Assembly (NCBI GenBank): GCA_937894585.1
Contig: CALBGO010000021.1
Location: forward strand, 1-64,000
Source of the DNA: an uncultured Eubacterium sp.
Lineage (GTDB): Bacteria; Bacillota; Clostridia; Peptostreptococcales; Anaerovoracaceae
Length of the DNA stretch: 64,000 bases
Direction: 5' to 3'
The notes under the pieces were generated by a model that saw nothing but the letters and a program-made list of their open reading frames with translations, ran no database searches and had not been told where the DNA came from. Made by a program: the position numbers and the translations under genes. Every line of letters starts with the position of its first letter. Position 1 is the first letter of the stretch. Below, piece after piece: positions 14,986 through 23,477 of the stretch.

Positions 14986-15996
14986 ATGGGAAAGAAAGTA
15001 TTTGTAGATTTAACACATCCGTTCAGCGCTGAAATTCCAAGATGGCCTTATTTTGACAAACCGGAAATCACCAATGCGCACACTATGGCAAAGGGCGGCG
15101 TTCTGACTTCCAAAATCACATGCACTATGCACACAGGCACACATTGTGACGCACCGAGACACGTTATGGAATACGAATTTGACGGCAGAAGAGCTCGTTA
15201 CACTCACGAAATGCCGGTAGATGCATACACAGGTGAAGCAGTTGTTCTGAAGCTGGATGTTGCTCCGTGGACTCTGATCACAGGCGAACATCTGGATGCA
15301 GCATGTGAAGCATGCGGCTTCGATCCGAAAGATCTGGAAGGCAAAGTTCTGTGCCTGAACACAGGTATGCACCGTCTGTTCGATGACTCCAAGGCTTACT
15401 ATCATTATTCCATCGGTACCGGTGTTGATGCAGGTAAATGGTTTGTTGAACACAAAGTTAAGTGCGTAGCTATGGACTCTCAGGCTCTGGACCACCCTCT
15501 GCACACTGCAATGGGCAACAACGGTATGACAAGAATGAACCTTCTGGGTGCAACCGGAAAGCCTATCACAGAAGAATACAAAGAACTGTTCGGTGAAGAA
15601 GCTTACGCTGAATTTGATAAGGAAGAATACATCAGAATTCATGGTCAGGAAGCATATGACGCGAAATTCGGCGATCTGGAAGCAATCGGCTGCTGGGGAA
15701 CTTGGGAACCTTGCCACAAGGAAATGCTGGGTCACGGTATCGTAGGCGTTGAAAACCTGGGCGGCGATCTGGACAAGATTCCTGCAGGTAAAGTGTTCAC
15801 TTTCTGCTGCTTCCCACTGAGATGGTACATGGGTGACGGTTCTATGGCTCGCTGCGCTGCACAGATCGATGAGGATCTGCTGTTGGATGTTCCTGAACGT
15901 ACTTACGCTTACGGCGGAACCGGTTTCGGTACAGCAGAAGGCAACGGCGACAGCTGCCTCGAATACATGCAGAAATTATTCGGCTACAAGAAATAA
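14986..15996 (+). CDS. Cyclase / kynurenine formamidase-family metal hydrolase
   Basis: The protein belongs to the cyclase superfamily, metal-dependent hydrolases that open amides or lactones (kynurenine formamidase, isatin hydrolase and relatives). The metal-binding motif HTGTHCDAPRH is at about residues 46-56, after the opening DLTHPFSAEIPRWPYF. At 336 residues it is longer than the common 210-260, with an insertion or C-terminal extension rich in glycine and cysteine. A GGGGAGG site precedes the start. Codon use is strongly biased towards AAC, TTC and ATC, as in chaperone genes, suggesting abundant protein. It stands between the SDR and an MFS transporter, and a structured RNA lies just upstream. 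The substrate is unknown. Confidence 0.82.
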   Translation: MGKKVFVDLTHPFSAEIPRWPYFDKPEITNAHTMAKGGVLTSKITCTMHTGTHCDAPRHVMEYEFDGRRARYTHEMPVDAYTGEAVVLKLDVAPWTLITGEHLDAACEACGFDPKDLEGKVLCLNTGMHRLFDDSKAYYHYSIGTGVDAGKWFVEHKVKCVAMDSQALDHPLHTAMGNNGMTRMNLLGATGKPITEEYKELFGEEAYAEFDKEEYIRIHGQEAYDAKFGDLEAIGCWGTWEPCHKEMLGHGIVGVENLGGDLDKIPAGKVFTFCCFPLRWYMGDGSMARCAAQIDEDLLLDVPERTYAYGGTGFGTAEGNGDSCLEYMQKLFGYKK

Positions 15997-16056
15997 TCAT
16001 TCTGCAAACTAACAAACTGTATAAACAACTTCAAGAAACATAGTAGAGATACTGTC

Positions 16057-16120
16057 AAAGGAGTCTGGACGCGGAAGGGACAGCGAATTTGGTTGTTCCT
16101 TCTGTGTCCGGACTCCTTTT
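16057..16120 (+). terminator. Long terminator hairpin after the cyclase gene
   Basis: AAAGGAGTC and GGACTCCTTTT close a stem of more than 20 bp with few mismatches (inner arms GGAAGG / CCTTC and ACA / TGT), ending in TTTT. It lies before the MFS gene and may limit read-through. Confidence 0.8.
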
Positions 16121-16186
16121 CATTGTGAAAAAAATAACTAACAAACTTATGAGGTTAAAACAAATAACGAAAGGCGGAAAAAAGCG

Positions 16187-17488
16187 ATGAGCAATGCGAA
16201 AACATCACTGACAAATTTCGGCAAAGCGGGCTGGGGCACGATCTTATACTGTTTATTTATGTTTTTCTTTTATGTCGGTATGATTAACGACGGAACCAAT
16301 GTGCTGGCTCCGGCTGCTGCTGCCAATATCGGCGTTGAACCGGGAACCATTATCCAGTGGAACGGTTATGCGGGGATGATTGCCGTAGCCGGATTTATCA
16401 TTGTCGGTCAGATTAACAAGAAGATCGGCGCAAGAGCTACTTCTGCAATTTTCACCATTTTAGCGGGTATCACTTATATTATCTGCGGAAATGCGACTAC
16501 ATTGCCGGTTTATGTGATTGCGATGACACTTTGTGCGACCGGTATGATGTCTGCGGGATATATTGCGGGCGGTACTCTGGTTGCTGCATGGTTTCCTAAG
16601 AGAAAGGGAATCGTTATGGGTTACACCACCATGGGCCATAATTTTGCATCGGCATTTTATGTAGCAATTCTGACCGGTCTGGTATCGGCATTCGGTTCCA
16701 TCAAAGGCGGCTGTATTCCAATCGGTGTGGCAGCTGTTATTCTGGGCATCATCGGAGCGGTTTTCATCAGAAACACACCGCAGGAAAGAGGTCTGAATCC
16801 TGATAATGTATCCGATGAAGTTTATAAGAAAGAATATCATCTGGCAGAAAGCGATGACAGCGGATGGACCACTGCAAAGCTTTTAAAGACAAAAGAGCTC
16901 TGGTTTGCGGCCATTGTAACCGGTATGTTTCAGATTTGTTCCGTAGGCGTAATGCAGCAGCTGGTAACGAGAAATATTCGTGATTTCGGTATGAGTGAAG
17001 CAGGCGCTCTGACACTGATGACGGTGGTTGCCTTAATCGGTGTGGTCGGTTCCTGGCTGATTGGCGCTATCGATGAGAGAATCGGCACAAAGAAGACTAT
17101 GCAGGGCTTCGGTGTATGGTATGCCGCTGCACTGGTAATCAATGTACTTTCCGGAGGTCATGTGGGATTCCTGTTCTATTTGTCCATCTTTATGATCGGA
17201 ATGGGTATCGGCGGTTCCGCAAACTTTACCACTTCACTTCCGACTTCCATTTTCGGCCGTCACGGTTTTGACCATGTAAATTCTGTGATTTTTCCGATTC
17301 AGGGTTTTGTAACAGCATGGTGCTTTGTTATCAACGGAATTGTAACCAATGTAATCGGAAATCTCAATTATGCGTATCTGATTTTTGCAGGCGCAGCAAT
17401 TATCGTATCTGTTGCGGTATCCTTTATTGATGAATACAAATTCAATAAGGATCATCACAAAGAACTGGCTGAACACAAAGTCGCATAA
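16187..17488 (+). CDS. OFA-type major facilitator superfamily transporter
   Basis: This inner-membrane secondary transporter of 433 residues has about 12 helices and a central cytoplasmic loop (PQERGLNPDNVSDEVYKKEYH). The motif GWGTILYCLFMFFFYVGMIND and the RKGIVMGYTTMGHNFASA segment resemble the oxalate/formate antiporter (OFA) group, which carries small carboxylates. It is preceded by a GAAAGGCGG-type site. Placed last in the HxlR-controlled cluster, it probably exchanges the pathway's substrate and product. Confidence 0.83.
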   Translation: MSNAKTSLTNFGKAGWGTILYCLFMFFFYVGMINDGTNVLAPAAAANIGVEPGTIIQWNGYAGMIAVAGFIIVGQINKKIGARATSAIFTILAGITYIICGNATTLPVYVIAMTLCATGMMSAGYIAGGTLVAAWFPKRKGIVMGYTTMGHNFASAFYVAILTGLVSAFGSIKGGCIPIGVAAVILGIIGAVFIRNTPQERGLNPDNVSDEVYKKEYHLAESDDSGWTTAKLLKTKELWFAAIVTGMFQICSVGVMQQLVTRNIRDFGMSEAGALTLMTVVALIGVVGSWLIGAIDERIGTKKTMQGFGVWYAAALVINVLSGGHVGFLFYLSIFMIGMGIGGSANFTTSLPTSIFGRHGFDHVNSVIFPIQGFVTAWCFVINGIVTNVIGNLNYAYLIFAGAAIIVSVAVSFIDEYKFNKDHHKELAEHKVA

Positions 17489-17528
17489 TAAACTTCATAA
17501 TAAAACTCTCCTTTAGATAGATAAAAAA

Positions 17529-17566
17529 AGAAGCCCGGGCGGAAAGATTTTCCTGCCGGGTTTCTT
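17529..17566 (+). terminator. Intrinsic terminator after the MFS gene
   Basis: AAGCCCGGGCGGAAA pairs with TTTCCTGCCGGGTTTCTT across a short loop, ending the cluster. Confidence 0.8.
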
Positions 17567-17693
17567 AATTGTGACGGTGCGCCCGGCGAGCGGGCTGTAT
17601 GTTGCTGTCAAAAGCTCCGTTTTTTGAATTTGCAGAAACAGTACGGACTTTGTGAGGATTTTGAGTTTGCAGCAGCGTAGAGGAAAGCTTTTA

Positions 17694-17754
17694 TTGTTAT
17701 TTTTCATCAATAATGGTAAAATATTTACATATATACAGGCTGTTTTTTCAGCCG
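17694..17754 (+). promoter_or_regulatory. murE promoter and leader hairpin
   Basis: TTGTTA, a 17-base spacer and TAAAAT (17717-17722) precede a small GGCTG-N6-CAGCC hairpin (17739-17754) and the AGGAGG ribosome site. Confidence 0.6.
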
Positions 17755-17779
17755 GTGGATTATCAGGAGGATAAACAAT

Positions 17780-19204
17780 ATGCTTTTGTCAGAAATGTTT
17801 TCGGGAGCGCCCGATGTGGAAATAAACGGAATATGTATCGATTCGAGAAAGGCAAAGCCGGGGGATCTTTTTTTCTGTCTGAAAGGGCTTGAAACCGACG
17901 GACACAAATTCGCGGAGATGGCATGTGAAAAAGGCGCGGCTGCGGTAGTGCACAGCGATTCGCTTAAGAAGAGAAAGGGCGTTGCGTATGTTACGGCAGA
18001 GGATACCAATCGGGAGCTGAACAGAGTCTGCGATTTGTTTTTCGGTTATCCAAGTCATAAAATGACGGTGTTTGGGGTGACGGGAACCAACGGAAAGACT
18101 ACGACGACAAGCATCATCCGAGATGTTTACAATAAGCCCTGCGGCTATATGGGAACCATCGCGGTGCGTTACGGAAATGTGAGCAGAATCCCCAGTCTGA
18201 CAACTCCGGACGCTTTGGAGATTCACGGGAATTTGAAGGAAATGGCCGATTACGGTATGGAAGCTGTTGCGATGGAGGTCAGTTCCCACGGTCTTGCTAT
18301 GGGAAGAACGGATTCTGTGGACTTTGATATCGCCGTGTTTACCAATCTGACTTACGATCATCTGGATTATCACAAAACCATGGATCAGTATTTTGAAGCA
18401 AAAAAGAGGCTCTTTACGCAGATGAAGCCTGCAGGCACAGCGGTGCTCAATGCGGACGATATCAGTTTCGAAGAACTGAAAAAGGCTGCCTCCTGCAGGG
18501 TTGTCACCTATGGTATGGTGCATGATGCAGATTACAGAGCAGAAGATGTGTCTCTTTTTGTAAACGGTTCTGCCTTTACGCTTGTATACGGCGGAAAGCG
18601 ATACAAAGTGGAAACCAACCTGTCCGCAAAATACAATCTGTATAATCTGCTCGGGGCGATTGCGGCCATGCATGAGGCAGGTATGGAAATTGAGGACATG
18701 CTGCCGAAACTTTCCCGGATTTCTCAGATAGACGGAAGAATGGAAATTATAGACAAGGGGCAGGATTTTACGGTAATCGTAGATTATGCTCATACGCCGG
18801 ATGGTTTTGAAAAGGTGTTTGAGTATGCAAAGGAGGTTTGCGAAAACGGCAGGATCTATTCAGTATTCGGCTGCGCAGGCAAGAGAGATAAGGTAAAGCG
18901 CAAAGTCCTCGGACAGATTGCGGCAAAATATTGTGACCGCGTCTTTGTAACAGAGGAGGACCCCCGAGATGAAACGGCAGAAGGAATCGCCGAAATGATT
19001 TTAAGCGGTATGGAAGAAGACCGCGGCGTGTTTATTTCGGATCGTTATCAGGCGATAGAAGCTGCCATAGAGACCGCAGAGTCAGGTGACTGCGTACTGA
19101 TTCTGGGAAAAGGCGACGAGCCTTATATGTATTACGAAGACGGCAGACACCCATGGATGGGTGATCATAAAGCAGCGGCAAAAGCCCTGGAAAAGCTGAA
19201 ATAA
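17780..19204 (+). CDS. murE: UDP-N-acetylmuramoyl-dipeptide amino-acid ligase (MurE)
   Basis: This cytoplasmic ATP-dependent ligase adds the third residue of the peptidoglycan stem peptide. The N-terminal UDP-MurNAc-binding domain (GICIDSRKAKPGDLFFC), the central P-loop TGTNGKTTTT, the SSHGLAMGR segment and the C-terminal FGCAGKRDK and LGKGDEPY segments are all present in 474 residues. The amino-acid-selecting loop reads EEDPRDE in place of the DNPR typical of meso-diaminopimelate enzymes; the arginine is kept, so diaminopimelate remains plausible. The gene stands alone outside a cell-wall cluster, with its own promoter and terminator, so a second MurE elsewhere in the genome is possible. Confidence 0.88.
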   Translation: MLLSEMFSGAPDVEINGICIDSRKAKPGDLFFCLKGLETDGHKFAEMACEKGAAAVVHSDSLKKRKGVAYVTAEDTNRELNRVCDLFFGYPSHKMTVFGVTGTNGKTTTTSIIRDVYNKPCGYMGTIAVRYGNVSRIPSLTTPDALEIHGNLKEMADYGMEAVAMEVSSHGLAMGRTDSVDFDIAVFTNLTYDHLDYHKTMDQYFEAKKRLFTQMKPAGTAVLNADDISFEELKKAASCRVVTYGMVHDADYRAEDVSLFVNGSAFTLVYGGKRYKVETNLSAKYNLYNLLGAIAAMHEAGMEIEDMLPKLSRISQIDGRMEIIDKGQDFTVIVDYAHTPDGFEKVFEYAKEVCENGRIYSVFGCAGKRDKVKRKVLGQIAAKYCDRVFVTEEDPRDETAEGIAEMILSGMEEDRGVFISDRYQAIEAAIETAESGDCVLILGKGDEPYMYYEDGRHPWMGDHKAAAKALEKLK

Positions 19205-19224
19205 ACAAGAGATAAGAAGCATCA

Positions 19225-19255
19225 AAAAAGCACCTCGCATTTGAGGTGTTTTTTG
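19225..19255 (+). terminator. Intrinsic terminator after murE
   Basis: GCACCTC / GAGGTG stem flanked by A-run and T-run. Confidence 0.88.
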
Positions 19256-19362
19256 TATGCCCAAGAAAGAAATAGAAAATCTTTTTGTTTTTTTCAAAAA
19301 GGTACCCAAAATTAAAGCCGCTTCGGTACAGATATAATGAAAGGGAAAGGAGGATACCGGTT

Positions 19363-20085
19363 ATGAGCAGTATAACAAATTCATCAAAGCTTCTGTCTGT
19401 ATCCAGGCGGGAGGTGAAATATCTGATATCGCAGGAGGACAGGCTTTTTCTTTTAGAGGCGCTGGACAAGCTGCTGACGCCGGATGCATACGGCGGTTAC
19501 AACGGCTATGTGGTACGCAGTGTATATTTTGACAGCATCTGCAATGATGATTATATAGACAAGAAAAACGGTGCGCCGGAGAAAAAAAGAATTCGTATGA
19601 GGGTGTATAATCCGGACGACAAAAAAGTGAAGTTTGAACTGAAACGGAAAAGCTACGGCAGAGAGCTGAAAGAAAGCCTTGTAATCGGCAGAGAAGATGC
19701 AGAGGCGCTCCTTGCGGGAAAGTACAGTGTGCTGCTTGGGTATGACAGCGGCACTGCCCGGTATGCTTATGAACTGATGACGGCAAGGGCGTACCGGCCT
19801 GTTTCTCTGATTGAATATGACCGCAGGGCATATACCCACAGATGTTTTAATACCCGGGTGACGATGGATCAGCATCTGCGGTACTGTGATTTTAATTATG
19901 ATCTCTTCTCACATCATCTGAATTTTAAATCGGCGATGAACGATTTGGATACAATTTTAGAGATCAAGTACGACAGATTCCTGTTTCGACAGATTCAGGA
20001 GCTGCTGCAGCAGTGCGATTTGACGAGAAAACCGCCGAGCAAATTCGGCACTTCAAGAAGCATACTGAAGCAGTATTATGATTAG
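19363..20085 (+). CDS. VTC-domain (polyphosphate polymerase-type) protein
   Basis: The 240-residue protein belongs to the tunnel-fold VTC family, whose fungal prototype makes polyphosphate from ATP. Expected basic and acidic tunnel segments are seen: RREVKYLI, VRSVYFDS, KKRIRMRVYN, FELKRKSYGRELKES, SLIEYDRRAYT and ILEIKYD. There is no membrane segment. The start with GGAAAGGAGG upstream is preferred to a longer in-frame ATG; a TATAAT lies at 19333-19338. It starts a run with two DUF4956 membrane proteins, a common partnership thought to couple synthesis to the membrane. Catalysis has not been shown for most bacterial members. Confidence 0.82.
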   Translation: MSSITNSSKLLSVSRREVKYLISQEDRLFLLEALDKLLTPDAYGGYNGYVVRSVYFDSICNDDYIDKKNGAPEKKRIRMRVYNPDDKKVKFELKRKSYGRELKESLVIGREDAEALLAGKYSVLLGYDSGTARYAYELMTARAYRPVSLIEYDRRAYTHRCFNTRVTMDQHLRYCDFNYDLFSHHLNFKSAMNDLDTILEIKYDRFLFRQIQELLQQCDLTRKPPSKFGTSRSILKQYYD

Positions 20086-20143
20086 AGCCTGCGTCGGCAT
20101 TTTGAAACATCCGGCGTTTCGGCGGAAAGAGAAGGTGAAGTAT

Positions 20144-20806
20144 ATGAAACAGATTTTAAGTGATTTTATCCGTGTGATAAACGAAAGCAGTCCGAACAAA
20201 GACACGATGGTATACAGTCTGGTGTTTACGTTGTGTATGGCGGTTGTTATGGCTCTGACCTACAGACTGATTCACACAGCCCTTTCCTATAATGCCCGGT
20301 TTAATGTCAATCTGATGATGATGGCGTTTTTATCCAATGTGCTGCTGCTTCTGCTTCAGGATAATCCGCTTTTGTCTCTCGGTGCACTGGGATCTTTGTC
20401 TATCTGCAGGATTCGTATGAATACGAAAGACCCCAGAGATCTGGGTTTTGTATTTTGGGCGCTTGCAATCGGACTCACCTCGGCAATGGGAGCTTATGTT
20501 CCCGGGATCATTTTTACCTGTATGCTCAGTGTGATTCTGATTCTTCACGGCAGAGCCTTTCGGAGCAGAAAAAAATGTACAGTTGTAATCAGAGGCAGCA
20601 AGCCGCAGTTTGCGCCGGTACAGGATATTTTCCGTTCTTTGCGGGGCATTACAGTTCAGTCGAAAAATATTTTCGGCGAGTCCTTTGAGGTGGTATATGA
20701 AATGCGTGTTAATCCGAAGGTGGAAGAGAATGTGCTGATGAGACTGAACGGGATTGAAGGACTTTCGGATGTCAATGTACTGGCGCCGGAAACAAAAGCT
20801 GCCTGA
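20144..20806 (+). CDS. DUF4956 membrane protein, first copy
   Basis: The 220-residue protein has four hydrophobic helices in its N-terminal half (about residues 25-45, 55-72, 80-95 and 105-125), followed by a soluble alpha/beta domain (VVIRGSKPQFAPVQ to the end). The loop LGSLSICRIRMNTKDPRDLGFVFWALAIGL is the family's most conserved stretch (given here only in part as LGSLSICRIR and KDPRDLGF). It belongs between the VTC gene and a paralog. DUF4956 proteins may form the membrane part of a polyphosphate-related system; this is inference from gene neighbourhood. Confidence 0.8.
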   Translation: MKQILSDFIRVINESSPNKDTMVYSLVFTLCMAVVMALTYRLIHTALSYNARFNVNLMMMAFLSNVLLLLLQDNPLLSLGALGSLSICRIRMNTKDPRDLGFVFWALAIGLTSAMGAYVPGIIFTCMLSVILILHGRAFRSRKKCTVVIRGSKPQFAPVQDIFRSLRGITVQSKNIFGESFEVVYEMRVNPKVEENVLMRLNGIEGLSDVNVLAPETKAA

Positions 20807-20838
20807 GACGGCAGAAGGAAGAACAGGGAGGTAATACT

Positions 20839-21504
20839 GTGAACGGAATTGAAGAAATGATGAAACAGATGCTGAGAAGCACTTCGGCTCAGATGGGAAC
20901 AGGAGACATACTAAAAACACTGGGATTTGCCATTCTGATGGCAGGCGTGATGACATTGACTTACAAAATCGCCCATACGAAAAACAGTTATCAGCCCAAA
21001 TTTGCCGCAGCTCTTGTAATGATGACTTTTGTGTCAACAATATTGATGGATCTGATTATGTCAAATTTGGCGCTTTCACTGGGCATGCTGGGTTCTCTTT
21101 CTATTGTACGGTTTCGTACCAATATCAGAGACCCGAGAGATATCGGATTTATTATCTGGAGCATGGCAGCAGGTTTGACTGCGGCAACAATGAGTTTTAC
21201 TGCCGGGATACTGGGCAGCGTGATTTTGGCGGCCCTGATGATTATTACCAAAAAAGATGATGCGGAGGCAGAAAGCAGATTACTGGTGATTCGCGGCAGC
21301 TGCGCGGATTTCGACCGTATTCGGACTGTACTGATGCAGGGGGGAAGGCAGGCTCGTGTAAAAGCGAAAAATATACTGAGTGATTCGTTTGAACTGGTGT
21401 ATGAAGTAAAAATTTCCGATGACGACAGTAATCGTATGATTGAAAAACTGTTTGCGGTTGGCGGCATTGATGCAGTCAATCTGCTGGCGCAGAATGAAAA
21501 CTGA
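20839..21504 (+). CDS. DUF4956 membrane protein, second copy
   Basis: This 221-residue protein is a clear paralog of the preceding one: four N-terminal helices, the block LGSLSIVRFRTNIRDPRDIGF, and a C-terminal soluble domain with LLVIRGSCADF matching VVIRGSKPQF and SFELVYEVKIS matching SFEVVYEMRVN. It starts with GTG after GGGAGG. Two divergent copies in tandem suggest a heteromeric complex with the VTC protein. Confidence 0.8.
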   Translation: MNGIEEMMKQMLRSTSAQMGTGDILKTLGFAILMAGVMTLTYKIAHTKNSYQPKFAAALVMMTFVSTILMDLIMSNLALSLGMLGSLSIVRFRTNIRDPRDIGFIIWSMAAGLTAATMSFTAGILGSVILAALMIITKKDDAEAESRLLVIRGSCADFDRIRTVLMQGGRQARVKAKNILSDSFELVYEVKISDDDSNRMIEKLFAVGGIDAVNLLAQNEN

Positions 21505-21605
21505 TTTGACAGTGTTTTGTTTCCGACATACAATATGAAACAGAAATATAAAACAGCAATGTGAAGCAGAAATACGAAACGAAGAAAACAGAAGGAGACG
21601 AAGGA

Positions 21606-22265
21606 ATGATGATTTCGGAAGAAGAAATCAGTCTGGATAATCTGGATATGCTGGCAGAGCGTCATAAAGGCTTTATTATACGAACCGTCAGCACGCTGAC
21701 GGGAAGATATGTCAGCGTAGAGCATGACGATGCCTATATTATTGCACTTGAGGGTTTTGCGGAGGCTGCTGCAAAATATGACAGCGAAAAGGGAAGCTTT
21801 CTGAGTTTTGCAAAGCTGGTGATGGAAAGCCGCCTGAAAAATTATCTTGCCAAAGAAACTCGTACGGCGGCAGTGATTTCACTGGACGCGCTGTACGAAA
21901 GCGGCCTGGATTTTGAGGACGGGATTTCAGAAGATGAGCGCCGTCTGAAAGAAGAAATCGAAGGGTACAGACAGCAGCTGGCTTATTTTGGCCTGGATTT
22001 GGAGCTTCTTGCAGATACAGCGCCGAAACACAGGGATACCAGAGAAAATGCCATTGGAATTGCAGAAAAGACCAGCAGGGATAAACAGACTGTTTCGCTG
22101 ACCTGGCAGAAAAGAAAGCTTCCAATCAGAGCGGTGGCTCGCCTTGCGGAAGTAACGGAAAAAGTAGTAAAGACCGGCAAGCATTTTATTCTGGCGGCTT
22201 TGATTATCTTTGTGAAAAAGTATCCCGGTCTGTCTGACTGGGTGAAAAAGGCAGGAGGAATATAA
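21606..22265 (+). CDS. sigI: RNA polymerase sigma factor SigI-like
   Basis: The 219-residue protein shows a sigma-70 region 2 (GFAEAAAKYDSEKGSFLSFAKLVMESR region) and a C-terminal basic helical region in place of a standard region 4, the layout of SigI. SigI factors in Bacillus respond to heat; in cellulolytic clostridia they respond to extracellular polysaccharides through their RsgI partners. The start with GGAGACGAAGG upstream is chosen. The anti-sigma gene follows within four bases, supporting the identification. It follows the DUF4956 genes by about 100 bases and may share their transcript. Confidence 0.82.
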   Translation: MMISEEEISLDNLDMLAERHKGFIIRTVSTLTGRYVSVEHDDAYIIALEGFAEAAAKYDSEKGSFLSFAKLVMESRLKNYLAKETRTAAVISLDALYESGLDFEDGISEDERRLKEEIEGYRQQLAYFGLDLELLADTAPKHRDTRENAIGIAEKTSRDKQTVSLTWQKRKLPIRAVARLAEVTEKVVKTGKHFILAALIIFVKKYPGLSDWVKKAGGI

Positions 22266-23354
22266 GTGATGTATGAAAAAGCAGTGGTGCTTGAAATAAA
22301 AGACGATTATTGCCTTGTGATGACAGAAGACGGAAAAATTGTGAGAATCTGGAAAAAAGCAGGGATTCGGGAGGGACAGAAAATTTATATTCTGGAAGAG
22401 GATTTGTACAGTAAGGATTCGTTAAAGGGCGCTGTGGTACTTCCGCTGACCGGCAGTAAGAATAGACGGCGCAGCGGCAATAGTGACGGCAGAAAAGGAA
22501 AAGCAGTACTGACAAAGGTGCTTACAGCAGCAGCGGCATTTCTGATTTTTGTCGGTACCTTGTCTTTGCCTCAGCTTTCTGATCCGGCTTATGCTGCTGT
22601 TTCTTTTGACGGGGAGAAGAGTGTGCAGCTGGAACTGGATGGTGAGAACAGAGTGGTCAGCGCAAAATCCTATGACGGTACGGTAAATGCGGATGTACTT
22701 TCCGATATGGAGGGCTGCAGACTGGAAGAACTGTGGGATGTTCTGCGGGATTTTTCCGAGGAGGATGAACCGGTACTTGTTGCGGGGGCGCCGCTGAAGA
22801 GGCGCGCAGAGAAAGATACGGATGCGCTTTGGGAAGAGATTTGCGAAAACCTGGACGGGAGCATCTGTCTGCGCGGAGAAAAGAAAGATGTTCGGGAAGC
22901 GGACAAGCAGAACAAGAGCCTTGGGATTTACCTCTTGGAAAAGGCTGTTGATGAAGATGCTCTTGCGGAATACTTCGGTGATGAGCAGGACGAAAAGCTT
23001 GCGGTATTTTTGAAAAAGTATCGGGAGAAGATGCCGCAGATTTACCGCAAATATGTACAGCTTTCTGAAGCAGACGATGACGATGCAGAGAGATTTGAAC
23101 AGGAGCGGGACGAGGCAGATGACGAGGAAACCGATGATGAGCGTGATGAGAGCGGCGGCGATGATTGGGACGAAAAACCGGGCGGCAGCGTAGTAAATCC
23201 GCAGAATCCGGACGATGAAGATTCTGATGCGCCGTCTGCTGGCGGAAATGATGAAGAAGATGATGCGGATGATGAGGACGAGAACGGCGATTCTGATGAC
23301 GAAGGCGAAAATGAGGAAGAAAATGAAGAAGACAGCAGGGATGAACGGGTATGA
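22266..23354 (+). CDS. rsgI: RsgI-like transmembrane anti-sigma factor
   Basis: The N-terminal 45 residues (KAVVLEIKDDYCLVMTEDGK) match the RsgI domain that holds SigI inside the cell. A linker with basic residues leads to one membrane helix at about residues 79-100, then an extracellular domain. The last 90 residues are an extreme Asp/Glu-rich tail (DDADDEDENGDSDDEGENEE-like), not a carbohydrate-binding module as in cellulolytic clostridia. Translation may begin at GTG or at the adjacent ATG, after GGAGGA. The acidic tail could bind cations or the cell wall, and its function as a sensor is unknown. Confidence 0.82.
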   Translation: MMYEKAVVLEIKDDYCLVMTEDGKIVRIWKKAGIREGQKIYILEEDLYSKDSLKGAVVLPLTGSKNRRRSGNSDGRKGKAVLTKVLTAAAAFLIFVGTLSLPQLSDPAYAAVSFDGEKSVQLELDGENRVVSAKSYDGTVNADVLSDMEGCRLEELWDVLRDFSEEDEPVLVAGAPLKRRAEKDTDALWEEICENLDGSICLRGEKKDVREADKQNKSLGIYLLEKAVDEDALAEYFGDEQDEKLAVFLKKYREKMPQIYRKYVQLSEADDDDAERFEQERDEADDEETDDERDESGGDDWDEKPGGSVVNPQNPDDEDSDAPSAGGNDEEDDADDEDENGDSDDEGENEEENEEDSRDERV

Positions 23355-23394
23355 AGCGCAGAACCGCAGAACCGCAGAAAACATAAAATTTTGC

Positions 23395-23423
23395 TTGCTT
23401 TTTCACAGGAAGTCATATATAAT
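23395..23423 (+). promoter_or_regulatory. rpsT promoter
   Basis: TTGCTT, a 17-base spacer and a perfect TATAAT precede the gene by about 55 bases. Confidence 0.75.
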
Positions 23424-23477
23424 AATTGTGCGAATTTAGCTGAATGTGCTAAAAATTTAATAGTGGGGTGAATAATT

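Noticed and set aside
22422..23406. Long minus-strand frames opposite rsgI
   Set aside because: They are mirror readings of the Asp/Glu-rich tail and have biased Ile/Phe/His composition without domain features.
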